A stretch of DNA of 49,131 bases from Balneolaceae bacterium (GCA_021767245.1 JAASTO010000002.1:1-49131); one strand, 5' to 3'. Counted from the stretch's first letter, positions 36,243 through 45,041 are shown. Numbers and translations are program-made. Notes: generated by a model from the letters alone, not told the origin.

Positions 36243-37838
36243 TTAAGACGGATAGGGCGGATCGATCTCATACTCCCCTTTATCCATTAAATGATAAACC
36301 GCCCGCCAATGATGGTAAGCCAGTTTATCCAGCCAGCGGATGGTATCAAGGTTGCTGAGCGTTTGAATGGATGACCCACCCGAAATTGCCGCATGTTCCA
36401 GGATCTCCAATCTTCGTTTCTTTCTGAGTTCAGCCAGCTTCAACGATACCTCTTTCAAGGCTTCGGCAATATCTTCCTCACTTTTATCTGAGATCCAATT
36501 TTGGGTTTTCTCAAAAGACACTTGCAGCATCACCGACATCTGTGTTGCCACCGGATCATTCTTTATATGCTTTACAAACTGCGCATCACGGCAAGCATCC
36601 ATTAACCTCACATTATGATCCAGTGCGTGCAAGGTTGCAACATATCGATTATAGTCTGCCGATTGACCAGTCCCTATCTTTATCTCATTCAAAAACTGAC
36701 TGATCTCTACTTTTGCAAGTTCTGCCTGATTCAGAAATTCCCGATCTATGGATAAATTACTTTCTCCCAAAGCATTTGAAAGGTAATCCAGCAACCCACT
36801 TAACATATCCCTCAAACTTCGGTTAACCGATTCTATAGCTACTGATGGGATATGCTGAACCGATCTGTCGAGACGCTGAGTCATTGAATGTTCATTCTCA
36901 GGGAACCATTTCATCACCAGGTCAGCAAAATATTTTCGAAATGGCATAATGAATACAATGCCAATTAAATTAAATGAAGTATGAAAAGCAGCCACCGCAA
37001 TAGCCATTTGTGCAGCATTTCCCGGAATATTCAGATACTCAGTGATCCAAAGAAACACTGGCATGACAGCAACAGCAATAACTGCGATCACCAATCCAAA
37101 GACCACATAAATAACTCCGGTGCGAACCGCAGCTGCAGACGCCCCGATGATAGCTATGATGGCGGTGACAGACGTTCCGAAATTTTGCCCGATCACCAGC
37201 GCTGCAGCCTGAGGCAGGTCGATAGCTCCGGCAAATAAAGCTGTTAAGGTTGTAGCCACTGCCGCACTTGATGATTGCATGATCACCGTCATCACAATGC
37301 CGGTCACGATCAGTAGTAAAATTCCTGAAAATTGTGTCCCTGACAGTACGGTGAAATCTATGTAGTTAGCAAGGTTTTCCATACCAACTTGCAGGGTGTC
37401 AATACCCATAAAAATCAGGCCAAATCCTGCGAGAGCTAATCCTGTATGCGCTAATTTTCCCGATGACAGCAGTTTCATGAGGGCACCCACTCCGATCACA
37501 GGCATGGCGATAACCGAGATACTGTACCTTAGCCCCAGGGTTGCCACGATCCATCCGGTACTGGTGGTCCCAAGTTTTGCCCCGAGCAACACCCCGATGG
37601 TCTGTGGAAATGTTATTAATCCCGCACTGACAAATCCTATGGTTGCCAAAGTGGTTGCGCTGGATGATTGCACCAGAAAGGTGATAAAAGTACCTGAACT
37701 CAAGGCTGTGAAAGGACCTTTAACAAACCGGCTAAGTATCAGGCGAAGCGTATCTCCGGCAAGGTTCTTCAAACCATCTGTCAACAGAGACATCCCCAGT
37801 AAAAATAATCCGATTCCGCCAACCAGTGTGAGTATCAT
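36243..37838 (-). CDS. Na+/phosphate cotransporter family protein with PhoU-like tail
   Basis: Inner-membrane transporter of 531 residues. Two inverted repeats carry the family QSSS motifs: Q57-S-S-S-A-T-T and Q188-S-S-S-A-A, together with the glycine-rich LLGAKLGTTSTGWI and VIGQNFGTSVTAII segments. About eight helices fill residues 1-305. The C-terminal 200 residues are soluble, helical and PhoU-like. Homologues move phosphate with sodium (NptA/YjbB type), and the tail may gate the channel. Direction of transport cannot be told. Confidence 0.92.
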   Translation of the reverse strand: MILTLVGGIGLFLLGMSLLTDGLKNLAGDTLRLILSRFVKGPFTALSSGTFITFLVQSSSATTLATIGFVSAGLITFPQTIGVLLGAKLGTTSTGWIVATLGLRYSISVIAMPVIGVGALMKLLSSGKLAHTGLALAGFGLIFMGIDTLQVGMENLANYIDFTVLSGTQFSGILLLIVTGIVMTVIMQSSSAAVATTLTALFAGAIDLPQAAALVIGQNFGTSVTAIIAIIGASAAAVRTGVIYVVFGLVIAVIAVAVMPVFLWITEYLNIPGNAAQMAIAVAAFHTSFNLIGIVFIMPFRKYFADLVMKWFPENEHSMTQRLDRSVQHIPSVAIESVNRSLRDMLSGLLDYLSNALGESNLSIDREFLNQAELAKVEISQFLNEIKIGTGQSADYNRYVATLHALDHNVRLMDACRDAQFVKHIKNDPVATQMSVMLQVSFEKTQNWISDKSEEDIAEALKEVSLKLAELRKKRRLEILEHAAISGGSSIQTLSNLDTIRWLDKLAYHHWRAVYHLMDKGEYEIDPPYPS

Positions 37839-37912
37839 CCGTTCAATCCAATTTCATTAGTTAAACATACCTAAAGCAATGAATTAAAGGAAGTACCTTG
37901 ATCTGTAAACGA

Positions 37913-38611
37913 TCAGGCAAAAAGGTATTGAGCAAGAATGGTCAAAACGGCTGTTTCTGCTCGCAGTCGGTATTTACCTAAGGTCACCAACTTCGCTTTT
38001 CTTTCCTTAGCGATTCCGACTTCCCGTTCTGAAAATCCCCCTTCAGGCCCGATGAGAAACAAAGTATCAGGTTGGGTCAATGCTGCAGGTTGTTCGGCCT
38101 CAGCCTGCATATAAGCCATAATGGGTTGATGATCTTCGTAATGATCCATCACTTCGTCGAGTGAGTCAATAAAAACCACTTTGGGTAACCATGACCGTTT
38201 ACACTGCTTGAAAGCACTCAACGCAATGGTCTGTAATCTTTCCTGATTGATCTTTGAACGTTCAGAGTGGTCGGCATGAAAAATACAGATCTCCCCTGCT
38301 CCAAGTTCGACGGCTTTTTCTACTGCGAACTCAAGGCGATCCCGTTTCTTTATAGCTCCAAAAGCCACTGTTTTTTTAAATTGCGGCTGTTCTTCATGCA
38401 TGGTCTGTATGATCTTAGACGTGATGGAATTCTTACCCAACTCGGTGACTTCAGATTCATATATATTTCCCAATCCATCTGAAGCATGTAAAATATCTCC
38501 CTCCCTAAACCGCATGACTTTGGCGGCATGCCGGGCTTCCTGACCTTCAAGGGTTAAAAATCCGTTCACTATGGTTGCCGGTTCCGTATAAAATAGATTT
38601 TCAATTTCCAT
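37913..38611 (-). CDS. rsmE: 16S rRNA (uracil1498-N3)-methyltransferase RsmE
   Basis: SPOUT-class methyltransferase that modifies U1498 in the 30S decoding centre. The 232-residue protein has the N-terminal PUA-like domain (GQEARHAAKVMRFREGD), then KRDRLEFAVEKAVELGAGEI, HSERSKINQERL and the knotted SAM site LIGPEGGFSEREVGIA with LGKYRLRAETAVLTILAQ. I use ATG 38611; an in-frame TTG two codons earlier is the alternative. It lies 49 bases downstream of the Bfd-like gene in the same orientation. Confidence 0.95.
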   Translation of the reverse strand: MEIENLFYTEPATIVNGFLTLEGQEARHAAKVMRFREGDILHASDGLGNIYESEVTELGKNSITSKIIQTMHEEQPQFKKTVAFGAIKKRDRLEFAVEKAVELGAGEICIFHADHSERSKINQERLQTIALSAFKQCKRSWLPKVVFIDSLDEVMDHYEDHQPIMAYMQAEAEQPAALTQPDTLFLIGPEGGFSEREVGIAKERKAKLVTLGKYRLRAETAVLTILAQYLFA

Positions 38612-38660
38612 GGCCAATGCTCAATAATGAGCTTTTATTTAGTGAAATTAACTTTAGATC

Positions 38661-38882
38661 CTACTTGGACTTTCTCTTGTAAAATGCTCCGGGTTCAAAC
38701 GAAGTCTCTCCGGTTTTGAGCATCAACTCTATGTAGGGTTCACACAACCCACATCCGCAACTGCAGTATTTGAGTTCCTGAAGTTCCCTGACTGAGCTAA
38801 TGCCATTTTCCTCAACAAAATTCTTTATTTCAGTAAAGTCTTTTTTATGGCAGATACATTTGGAAACGGTGAACCGGCTCAT
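38661..38882 (-). CDS. Bfd-like (2Fe-2S) protein
   Basis: A 73-residue protein with Cys9-I-Cys11 and, 32 residues on, Cys44-G-L-Cys47, the C-x-C...C-x-x-C spacing of the bacterioferritin-associated ferredoxin (BFD) fold. Cys40 and Cys42 add a dense CSCGCGLC cluster. Such domains bind one 2Fe-2S cluster and pass electrons or sense iron. Its ATG overlaps the stop of the dCTP deaminase gene (ATGA), so the two are translationally coupled. I do not know of an accepted link between them, and the partner could be an enzyme elsewhere. Confidence 0.85.
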   Translation of the reverse strand: MSRFTVSKCICHKKDFTEIKNFVEENGISSVRELQELKYCSCGCGLCEPYIELMLKTGETSFEPGAFYKRKSK

Positions 38883-40078
38883 CCTTCTTTAAAATGTTTT
38901 CCAAGCTTCAGATCCTGTCCCTGATAATTACTGTCGATCTCATCTCCGTACACAAAATCAGGTCGTTCAGCATTAGGTTCAAACTGCATGCTAAACAAAG
39001 TCTGACCGTCTTCGATCATAAAGGGAACATCATGTGAACGAACTTCCAACACAGCTCGAGCACCTTTATCCTCTATGGAACCCCCAAAACCACTGTCGAA
39101 AAAGCCGGCATAATGGGTTCTCAATTCACCTGAACCGGTATCATATGCCATCATTTCACAGGCAAGATGAGCAGGCACCCGAATTCTTTCCTTTGAAGCA
39201 AAAATATAAAAGGCTTCAGGCTCAAGGATGAGCTGATGGCCCGGTTGAGCATAGATAGGTTCCCAGAAATCCTGAACCGCGTAGTATCCGATCTTATCAA
39301 GATCGATGTAATCATTGTGTTTCTTGGCTTTGTATCCGATGATCTCACCTTTTTTAGCCTTCAGGTCCACACTCATGAACAGCCCCTGATTCACTTTAAT
39401 TTTTTCCATACTGACCGGCTCCCGGTTCTGATCAAATAAAAGAGGATCTGAAGCATGCACCCGCAGGATATCCTGATCGGGGATGACCTCAAAACCGTGC
39501 CTGACCCGAAGCTGATTCAATCGCTGACCCGTTTTCACTTTGATAGAAAATGATTTAGGCACCACTTCAAGATAGAGGTTGCCACTATATCCCGGAGTGA
39601 TCTCCTCAAAACGATGCGAGTAATCCGTGATCACACGGGTAAATACATCCAGGCGACCCGTCGAACTTTTGGGATTGGCCTTGGCAGATAAGTTCTCAAT
39701 ACTTCCAAGTTTGATCTCACTCTCTTCATCTCCAAACAAACTTTTTTGAACGGAGTTATTGGACTGAGGCAGATCGAGTCGTTCAAGAAGCGGAATGATG
39801 TACACGCAATTCTGCTCCAGCACGGCTCCGTTCGTGATCGGCACTTCATACATCTTCAGCTTGGCTACCTTCTCCTCTACCGTATCATTTTCGGGTAAAA
39901 AACTGCACCGAACCCGGTACGCCACTTTGCCTAACCTAAGGTCGATAGAGTTTGGCTGAAACTGATCATCCTCAATGGGATAATCGGGATTAGAGCGGAT
40001 GATCCCCATTTTGTGGAGCATTTTCAATTTCTGAACCGGCAGTATTCCTTTTGTACGTAGCTGAACTTCCTTCGGCAT
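38879..40078 (-). CDS. dcd: Long-form 2'-deoxycytidine 5'-triphosphate deaminase
   Basis: Member of the dCTP deaminase/dUTPase trimer superfamily, keeping dCTP/dUTP/dTTP pools balanced. At 399 residues this is the long two-domain form, about twice E. coli Dcd. The N-terminal half has QPNSIDLRLG and the active-site strand ANPKSSTGRLDVFTRVITD; the second half has CEMMAYDTGSGELRTHYAGF followed by ARAVLEVRSHDVPF. Between LERLDLP and NLSAKANPKSS I see an insertion of about 22 residues (104-127) holding Q-K-S-L-F-G at 111-116. It is coupled to the Bfd-like gene downstream. Confidence 0.9.
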   Translation of the reverse strand: MPKEVQLRTKGILPVQKLKMLHKMGIIRSNPDYPIEDDQFQPNSIDLRLGKVAYRVRCSFLPENDTVEEKVAKLKMYEVPITNGAVLEQNCVYIIPLLERLDLPQSNNSVQKSLFGDEESEIKLGSIENLSAKANPKSSTGRLDVFTRVITDYSHRFEEITPGYSGNLYLEVVPKSFSIKVKTGQRLNQLRVRHGFEVIPDQDILRVHASDPLLFDQNREPVSMEKIKVNQGLFMSVDLKAKKGEIIGYKAKKHNDYIDLDKIGYYAVQDFWEPIYAQPGHQLILEPEAFYIFASKERIRVPAHLACEMMAYDTGSGELRTHYAGFFDSGFGGSIEDKGARAVLEVRSHDVPFMIEDGQTLFSMQFEPNAERPDFVYGDEIDSNYQGQDLKLGKHFKEG

Positions 40079-40171
40079 ATCTGACTTCTATAATTAACTA
40101 CTTATTTTGAAAGGAAGATAATGAGGCAGGCTGAATATTCAACATTGAATCGTGAGTAAAGTTTAAACGGC

Positions 40172-40993
40172 TTAATCTCCTATCCAATCTGCGTATAGCT
40201 CGGGTCGCCGGTCACGATAAAACAATCGTTTGGCATGAGATCTTTTGATACTCTCAAGATCGATATCACAGTAAAGTATCTCATCAGTACCCTCACCAGC
40301 TTTTGCAATCACGATACCATCCGGATCACAGACAAATGATTCACCTGCAAATGTCAACTTTGGCTCTTCGCCAACCCGGTTACAAAGTGCGGTAAAATAT
40401 CCGTTCTGAAACGCAGCAGTTCTGACTTCTGCCTCATACAAACCCTCTGGCCATTCCCCGACAGACCCTGCCTGAGGAATAAACACGACATCTGCCCCTG
40501 CTACACCAAGAGCTCTCATATATTCAGGATAATGACGGTCGTAACAGATGGCCACTCCAATCTTACCAAATTCAGTGTCATAAACCGGTGCATTATTGTT
40601 GCCGGGGGTGTAGTAATCTTTTTCGTAAAAGCAGGCATAGTCTGTGATGTGAACCATTCGTGTGGTACCAAGAATACTGCCATCCGTATCAATGACCGGG
40701 GAACTGTCGTATAGATCCTCCCCGTCTTTTTCATATAAATTCAGAATGATCACCACGCCATACGCTTTTGCAAGTGAGGAAAACGCTTCGGTTATTGGTC
40801 CGGGAATGGTTTCGGCATTTTGTGCCGGATCAGTGGGGTTTTTATACTGAGGATAAAACGGTTCAAAAGCGAGTTCTGCAAAACAAATGATCTTTGCGCC
40901 GGCTTTGGCAGCCGCTTCTGCGGCTTGTAAACCTCTTTCTAAATTATGTTGTTTATCAGTGGTACACGACTGCTGAATCAGGGCTATGTTCAT
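40172..40993 (-). CDS. Nitrilase-superfamily protein (carbamoylputrescine amidase-like), catalytic Lys replaced
   Basis: Cytosolic carbon-nitrogen hydrolase fold of 273 residues. Glu40 in CFAELAFEPFYPQ and Cys150 in GVAICYDRHYPEYMR are in place. The position of the third catalytic residue, normally Lys in the R-K-x-H motif, reads T-R112-M113-V-H115. The rest of that block (FYEKDYYTPGN) aligns well with N-carbamoylputrescine amidases and beta-ureidopropionases, so this is a real substitution and not a gap. The raw codon is ATG (Met). Either another Lys substitutes, the chemistry differs, or the protein is a non-catalytic homologue. It lies 40 bases after the PID-CTERM gene. Confidence 0.85.
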   Translation of the reverse strand: MNIALIQQSCTTDKQHNLERGLQAAEAAAKAGAKIICFAELAFEPFYPQYKNPTDPAQNAETIPGPITEAFSSLAKAYGVVIILNLYEKDGEDLYDSSPVIDTDGSILGTTRMVHITDYACFYEKDYYTPGNNNAPVYDTEFGKIGVAICYDRHYPEYMRALGVAGADVVFIPQAGSVGEWPEGLYEAEVRTAAFQNGYFTALCNRVGEEPKLTFAGESFVCDPDGIVIAKAGEGTDEILYCDIDLESIKRSHAKRLFYRDRRPELYADWIGD

Positions 40994-41033
40994 TCCGACG
41001 ATATTGTGTCCTTAAATTTTCAGCAGAATGATA

Positions 41034-41261
41034 CTATAAATTGGAATCTTTCATGGCTTTTTCTTCCGCTTTTTTTCGATCCCGTAGTTTTTTCAGAGCG
41101 TATCCCCCACCGGCTGCGGCCAAAAGACCGAGTCCACCATCAATAGGCGCCTGGTCTGGAGATAAAGGTAACATTGGAGGCGGTGGAGACTGTGCCCAAA
41201 GCACTGTGGTTAATGCTAAAAACATAATAATGGAAATGGGAATAAGTATGATGTATTTCAT
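41034..41261 (-). CDS. PID-CTERM small protein
   Basis: A 75-residue protein with a signal peptide (MKYIILIPISIIMFLALTTVLWAQ), a Pro-rich linker, then PIDGGLGLLAAAGGGYALKKL: the P-I-D motif, a short hydrophobic helix and a basic tail. This matches the PID-CTERM pattern, a putative protein-sorting signal of Bacteroidota. Almost nothing of the mature protein remains outside the signal and the tail, so it may be a small membrane-anchored surface peptide. It lies 26 bases after the large lamin-tail T9SS protein in the same orientation and probably shares its transcript. Confidence 0.8.
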   Translation of the reverse strand: MKYIILIPISIIMFLALTTVLWAQSPPPPMLPLSPDQAPIDGGLGLLAAAGGGYALKKLRDRKKAEEKAMKDSNL

Positions 41262-41287
41262 GGCTCTTGGATCTAAGGACTTGGCAT

Positions 41288-44131
41288 TTATTTAATGAGG
41301 GTCATTTTTCGGGATATAACTGTATTACCTGCCTTAAGCCTGTAATAGTATACTCCACTAGATTGAGTTGAAGCATTCCAAAATGCACGGTATGCACCGG
41401 GACTCTGAACCTGATCGACCAAAGTAGCTACCTTCTGCCCCATCAGGTTGTACACCTCTATACTCACATTAGACTGAGAGGCCACTTCATACCTGATTGA
41501 AGTACTTGGGTTGAAGGGATTCGGATAATTTTGTTCCAATACAAACCGATCAGGAACCGATGAGCGGGGTTCTGTTGAAGTGGCGGTTCCTTTATTCAAT
41601 CTGATAGTGAAGCGAGGTTCCTCATTCACGGTGCTGACTGATAAAGGATTTTCGATCGCTAACTCATTCAGTACCTTTACTTTTGATTGGCGTTCACCTT
41701 TATGGGTAAACGTATACTCAAAATCAGGATCCATCTCAATTTCCTTACCCGTCAGATTATCCACAAAGGTGAACACCCAGTGTTCAGGAATATGCTTTGA
41801 GCGCACCCACTTTATGGTCTGTTCGTGCTTTACGTTGTAGGACATCACATCCAGTTCAAAGATCTCTCCACCTTCACTGAAATAAGGCCTTGAATCCTGT
41901 GCTTTCAGCATCTGTGAACCTGGATTGATGAAACCAAGCAGAGAGAATGCCGGCTTAAGAGGATAGAGTTTGTCAGAATCGTAGGCATCCCGACCGGTTT
42001 CAGCCTTATCATGAAAATACAGAATCGTTGACAGATCTTTCTGCACCATCCCGTTTGGTACATCTTCAGACATCAGAGCTAATTGAACAAATCCTTTTGA
42101 TTCGTTGGTCTTATAAAACCGTGTTCCTGAGGTCTTACCGGAAACCGGTAGAGTAACTGATGTAGCCGGAGTACTTTCTTCATTTTGAATGAAGAAACCC
42201 TGCCCTGCAGCAACCTTATCATCATTGGCAGAAGTCAGAATGTAGGATTCATCAGCATCACTCCAGACATGACCAACCATACCCGCTAAATTACCACCTG
42301 TGGATGTGATCGAAGTGATATCAAAGGCGGTCTGATAAGGATTACCCAAAAGATTCCAGTGGTCTCCGTTAGCGTGAACTGAAACCGATACGTCACTTAC
42401 AGGCTCCGTAAAGGAACTGACATCCATTGAGACCGGGAGTGTCGAACTGCCATTCTCATTATTGTTATAAACATACAGGATAAATCCTTCCCCTGAATTT
42501 AGCTTACCGCTCAAGTCGGATGAAGCAGGTGTAAAAGCCGTTCCATTGTAACCTGTAAAGAAATTCTTTTCAAAAATTTCATCATATCCCTGATATCCCT
42601 GTATTGGGAAAAAGCTGGTCAAAGCTTGTATGGGTATATCGGTAGCCGGAGCAGACAACATGCGCCAGCCGGCAGTACCACCAATAACCATAGCATTGGT
42701 GAACGGCGTACCATCGGTTTTTGTACCTGGAGAAAACAAACTTCCCGATGAAGCTGTTGCCACTGAGTGTTTTACAAATGAACCCGTTATCTCAGGATCA
42801 CGTACCATTGATTGATCATCCCCACCTTCGCTTCCGTAAGTATGTTGATCCATAATGTTGTTAAGTTCGTCCCGAAGAGTAATGGTATCACTGGAATTAT
42901 TTAAACCTAATGAGCCCGTTCCAAACACTAATGCATTACCAAATGTACCTGTAAAGTCTTCCCCACCAAATATTACAACCGTTCCGTTAGCAGGTAATAT
43001 TGTATTAGCATCAAACTTAAATCTAACAGCGATTTCATCAGACAGTGTCCAGTTTCCAATATTGACCGCGGTTGACTCACCATTTACAATCTCAACAAAT
43101 TCATCATCATCGGTACTTACGGTTCCACTATTATCTGCATCCCCGCTTGTGTCTCCCGGATCCGCAAGAAACTCATTGATCACCACGTTGGGAGTTTCAT
43201 CATCGGTGATATCAAGGGTGAACTCAGATCGCCCTACGATCTCTGCGGGATTTACAGAAGATATACTGGTCAGAACAAACCGGGCACTTTCAAGCCCTTC
43301 GTAATCAGAATCATCATACAATGAAAAGGTGGCATTATGAATCTCACCATCCATGGCTCCGGTTTCGAAAAGGATGGTTTGTGATACAGCTCCTGAGAAA
43401 TCACCGGCTTCTGCTACACTTGGGTTTTGCTGAAATACAACATCTACGTTTACGGCATTGCCATCCGGATTCGTGATCTTTACAGGAATGTTTACCGTTC
43501 CGGCATTTTCAGCAGCCGTGGCACTTTCAGCACTAAACTCAAAAGTTGGAAATAAGAACTGACCCGAATTTATATACCCCGGGGTTTCTTCAATCGGCCC
43601 TGTCCACACGAAATCATCGTACCCATAACCATGACCTGTTAGTTGTAGTGAATAACCAACCGGAGCTGTTGCTCCTCCTGATTCACTCACTCCCACATCC
43701 ACAGATGTTAGTCCATTTGCAGGTCCTTCCGTTGCGGTAAATGTATCCTCATAACTCAAAAACTGAATGAGTTCATCATCATAAGAAAGTGCGAATCCAT
43801 CAGGTGCTCCGTTTTGTATTCCTTCAACATTGATCCTGACAAATGTGTAATTCCCGACAGTTTCACCAACCGTTACTCCTGCATCATTTCCGGAATAAGA
43901 GGCATAAACTGTTCCACCGTTTCCGTTGTAAAGTGAAAGTGTAAACAAACTTACATCATAACTTCCTGCATCTTTGATAACGATCTCCACAAACTCGTTT
44001 TCATCCGGACCATCATTATCATAATGGAACTCGTTGATCCAGGCATCATTTGTGGTTGTTTGCCCGAATACGAATTGGTTACAGGTAGTTAAAGCAAAAA
44101 TGGAAGCGAGTAGAAATATATTCTCCCTCAT
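41288..44131 (-). CDS. Secreted lamin-tail domain protein with T9SS C-terminal sorting domain
   Basis: Large extracellular protein of 947 residues. Order: signal peptide (1-25); lamin-tail domain 1 (about 28-180, INEFHYDNDGPDENEFVEIV); Calx-beta-like domain (about 195-310); lamin-tail domain 2 (about 320-450, VINEFLADPGD) with an Asp-rich DTSGDADNSGTVSTDDDE stretch that may bind Ca2+; a Rhodothermota/Balneolota-type beta region beginning WRMLSAPATD; and a C-terminal type A T9SS sorting domain (LEQNYPNPFNPSTSIRYEV ... SGVYYYRLKAG, ending MTLIK). I use ATG 44131, four bases after a strong AGGAGGG site; a TTG ten codons upstream lies before that site. Role probably surface or calcium-dependent adhesion; inferred. 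Confidence 0.9.
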   Translation of the reverse strand: MRENIFLLASIFALTTCNQFVFGQTTTNDAWINEFHYDNDGPDENEFVEIVIKDAGSYDVSLFTLSLYNGNGGTVYASYSGNDAGVTVGETVGNYTFVRINVEGIQNGAPDGFALSYDDELIQFLSYEDTFTATEGPANGLTSVDVGVSESGGATAPVGYSLQLTGHGYGYDDFVWTGPIEETPGYINSGQFLFPTFEFSAESATAAENAGTVNIPVKITNPDGNAVNVDVVFQQNPSVAEAGDFSGAVSQTILFETGAMDGEIHNATFSLYDDSDYEGLESARFVLTSISSVNPAEIVGRSEFTLDITDDETPNVVINEFLADPGDTSGDADNSGTVSTDDDEFVEIVNGESTAVNIGNWTLSDEIAVRFKFDANTILPANGTVVIFGGEDFTGTFGNALVFGTGSLGLNNSSDTITLRDELNNIMDQHTYGSEGGDDQSMVRDPEITGSFVKHSVATASSGSLFSPGTKTDGTPFTNAMVIGGTAGWRMLSAPATDIPIQALTSFFPIQGYQGYDEIFEKNFFTGYNGTAFTPASSDLSGKLNSGEGFILYVYNNNENGSSTLPVSMDVSSFTEPVSDVSVSVHANGDHWNLLGNPYQTAFDITSITSTGGNLAGMVGHVWSDADESYILTSANDDKVAAGQGFFIQNEESTPATSVTLPVSGKTSGTRFYKTNESKGFVQLALMSEDVPNGMVQKDLSTILYFHDKAETGRDAYDSDKLYPLKPAFSLLGFINPGSQMLKAQDSRPYFSEGGEIFELDVMSYNVKHEQTIKWVRSKHIPEHWVFTFVDNLTGKEIEMDPDFEYTFTHKGERQSKVKVLNELAIENPLSVSTVNEEPRFTIRLNKGTATSTEPRSSVPDRFVLEQNYPNPFNPSTSIRYEVASQSNVSIEVYNLMGQKVATLVDQVQSPGAYRAFWNASTQSSGVYYYRLKAGNTVISRKMTLIK

Positions 44132-44316
44132 AGACCCTCCTCTCAGTATGTTTTGTGGCAAGGACTGAGAAAACCCCTATTACTTCTTCGTCACTTGACC
44201 CCGAATTATTCTCTTTTGTTCTATGACATGAAGTAATAAAAGGCAATTAATCAAAATAATCGCCTTTATTAAGAAAATTTAATCTTACATAGATACTCCC
44301 AAAAAACCCCTAAAAC

Positions 44317-44340
44317 AAAAAAGGCTCCCTGAGGAGCCTT
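44317..44340 (-). terminator. Intrinsic terminator of the bS22-like gene
   Basis: AAGGCTCC (44321-44328), loop CTGA and GGAGCCTT (44333-44340) form a perfect 8-bp stem. On the minus strand it is followed by TTTTGTTTTA. It ends 10 bases after the stop codon of the small basic gene. The remaining 185 bases to the lamin-tail gene show no further feature except its ribosome-binding site. Confidence 0.85.
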
Positions 44341-44350
44341 ATGAAAAATC

Positions 44351-44443
44351 TTACTTTTTCTTCTTGTGTCTGTTTTTTCTCAGACGCTTTTTACGCTTGT
44401 GCTTTGCAATTTTAGCGCGCTTTCTTTTTTTACCACTTGGCAT
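44351..44443 (-). CDS. 30-residue basic ribosomal-type protein (bS22 / AURKAIP1-COX24 domain)
   Basis: Too short for usual ORF cut-offs. The product MPSGKKRKRAKIAKHKRKKR plus ten more residues (30 in all) is almost entirely Lys, Arg and His. It matches the AURKAIP1/COX24-domain proteins of Bacteroidota, homologous to mycobacterial bS22 and mitochondrial mS38, which sit on 16S rRNA near the decoding centre. A ribosome-binding site AGGTGAG lies six bases before the ATG and a strong terminator follows, so it is a monocistronic or HU-linked real gene. HU is 82 bases upstream in the same orientation. Confidence 0.88.
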   Translation of the reverse strand: MPSGKKRKRAKIAKHKRKKRLRKNRHKKKK

Positions 44444-44525
44444 AAATACTCACCTAAATGTGTTTTATAAATATTACTGTTGTTCGAACGCAACAAAAAT
44501 AAGAAGAAATGAGCCGTTTTCTAAA

Positions 44526-44819
44526 TCAATTTTCAACCATATGGGCTTCGTTGACGGCTTCCTTAAAATCTTTGGAAACTTTTAGTACAGGCGCAAATTG
44601 CTCGGGCACAATCACTTCTTCATTTGTTTTTGGATTCCTGGCCACTCTCTGAGCACGTTTAACTACTTTAAAAGTACCAAAACCACGCAATTCAATATTA
44701 TCCCCTCGCTTCATCGCATCTATAACGGTTTCCATAAAACCGTTCACTACGGCTTCGGTTTCAACTTTTGTCAGGCCTACAGATGCTGATATTACATCTA
44801 CTATGTCTGCTTTAGTCAT
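44526..44819 (-). CDS. HU/IHF-family DNA-binding protein
   Basis: Nucleoid protein that bends DNA as a dimer. The 97-residue product has MTKADIVDVISASVGLTKVET, the dimer-core RGDNIELRGFGTFKVVKR and the DNA-intercalating arm RVARNPKTNEEVIVP with its conserved R-N-P. The C-terminal tail of about 20 residues after the arm fits the family. Whether it is HU or IHF-like cannot be decided from this alone. It is divergent from the AGCS gene; the 222-base region 44820-45041 holds no clear feature beyond a small GGCA/TGCC inverted repeat. Confidence 0.95.
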   Translation of the reverse strand: MTKADIVDVISASVGLTKVETEAVVNGFMETVIDAMKRGDNIELRGFGTFKVVKRAQRVARNPKTNEEVIVPEQFAPVLKVSKDFKEAVNEAHMVEN

Positions 44820-45041
44820 AATTAATGAGTGTTTTAATAAAAGTTATAATAACTGTTTCAAAATACTACAATGAAAACAAAGCTTCTGCCAAATCGTTCA
44901 CATTCATTTTTTAAACTTCTGTAAAAATACGCAGTCATTTAAAGAAAGGCAGGAAATGCCCAAATGTTATCCTTTAATATTCCGAAATGTTTTTTACTTT
45001 CTCGTTGCCTCTTAAATACTCTTAACCAAAAAATATAATTC

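Noticed and set aside
44132-44161. Upstream TTG start for the lamin-tail protein
   Set aside because: It lies before the AGGAGGG site that serves ATG 44131 and would put ten residues ahead of the signal peptide.
44948-44960. GGCA/TGCC inverted repeat upstream of the AGCS gene
   Set aside because: Four-base stem is too short to distinguish from chance.
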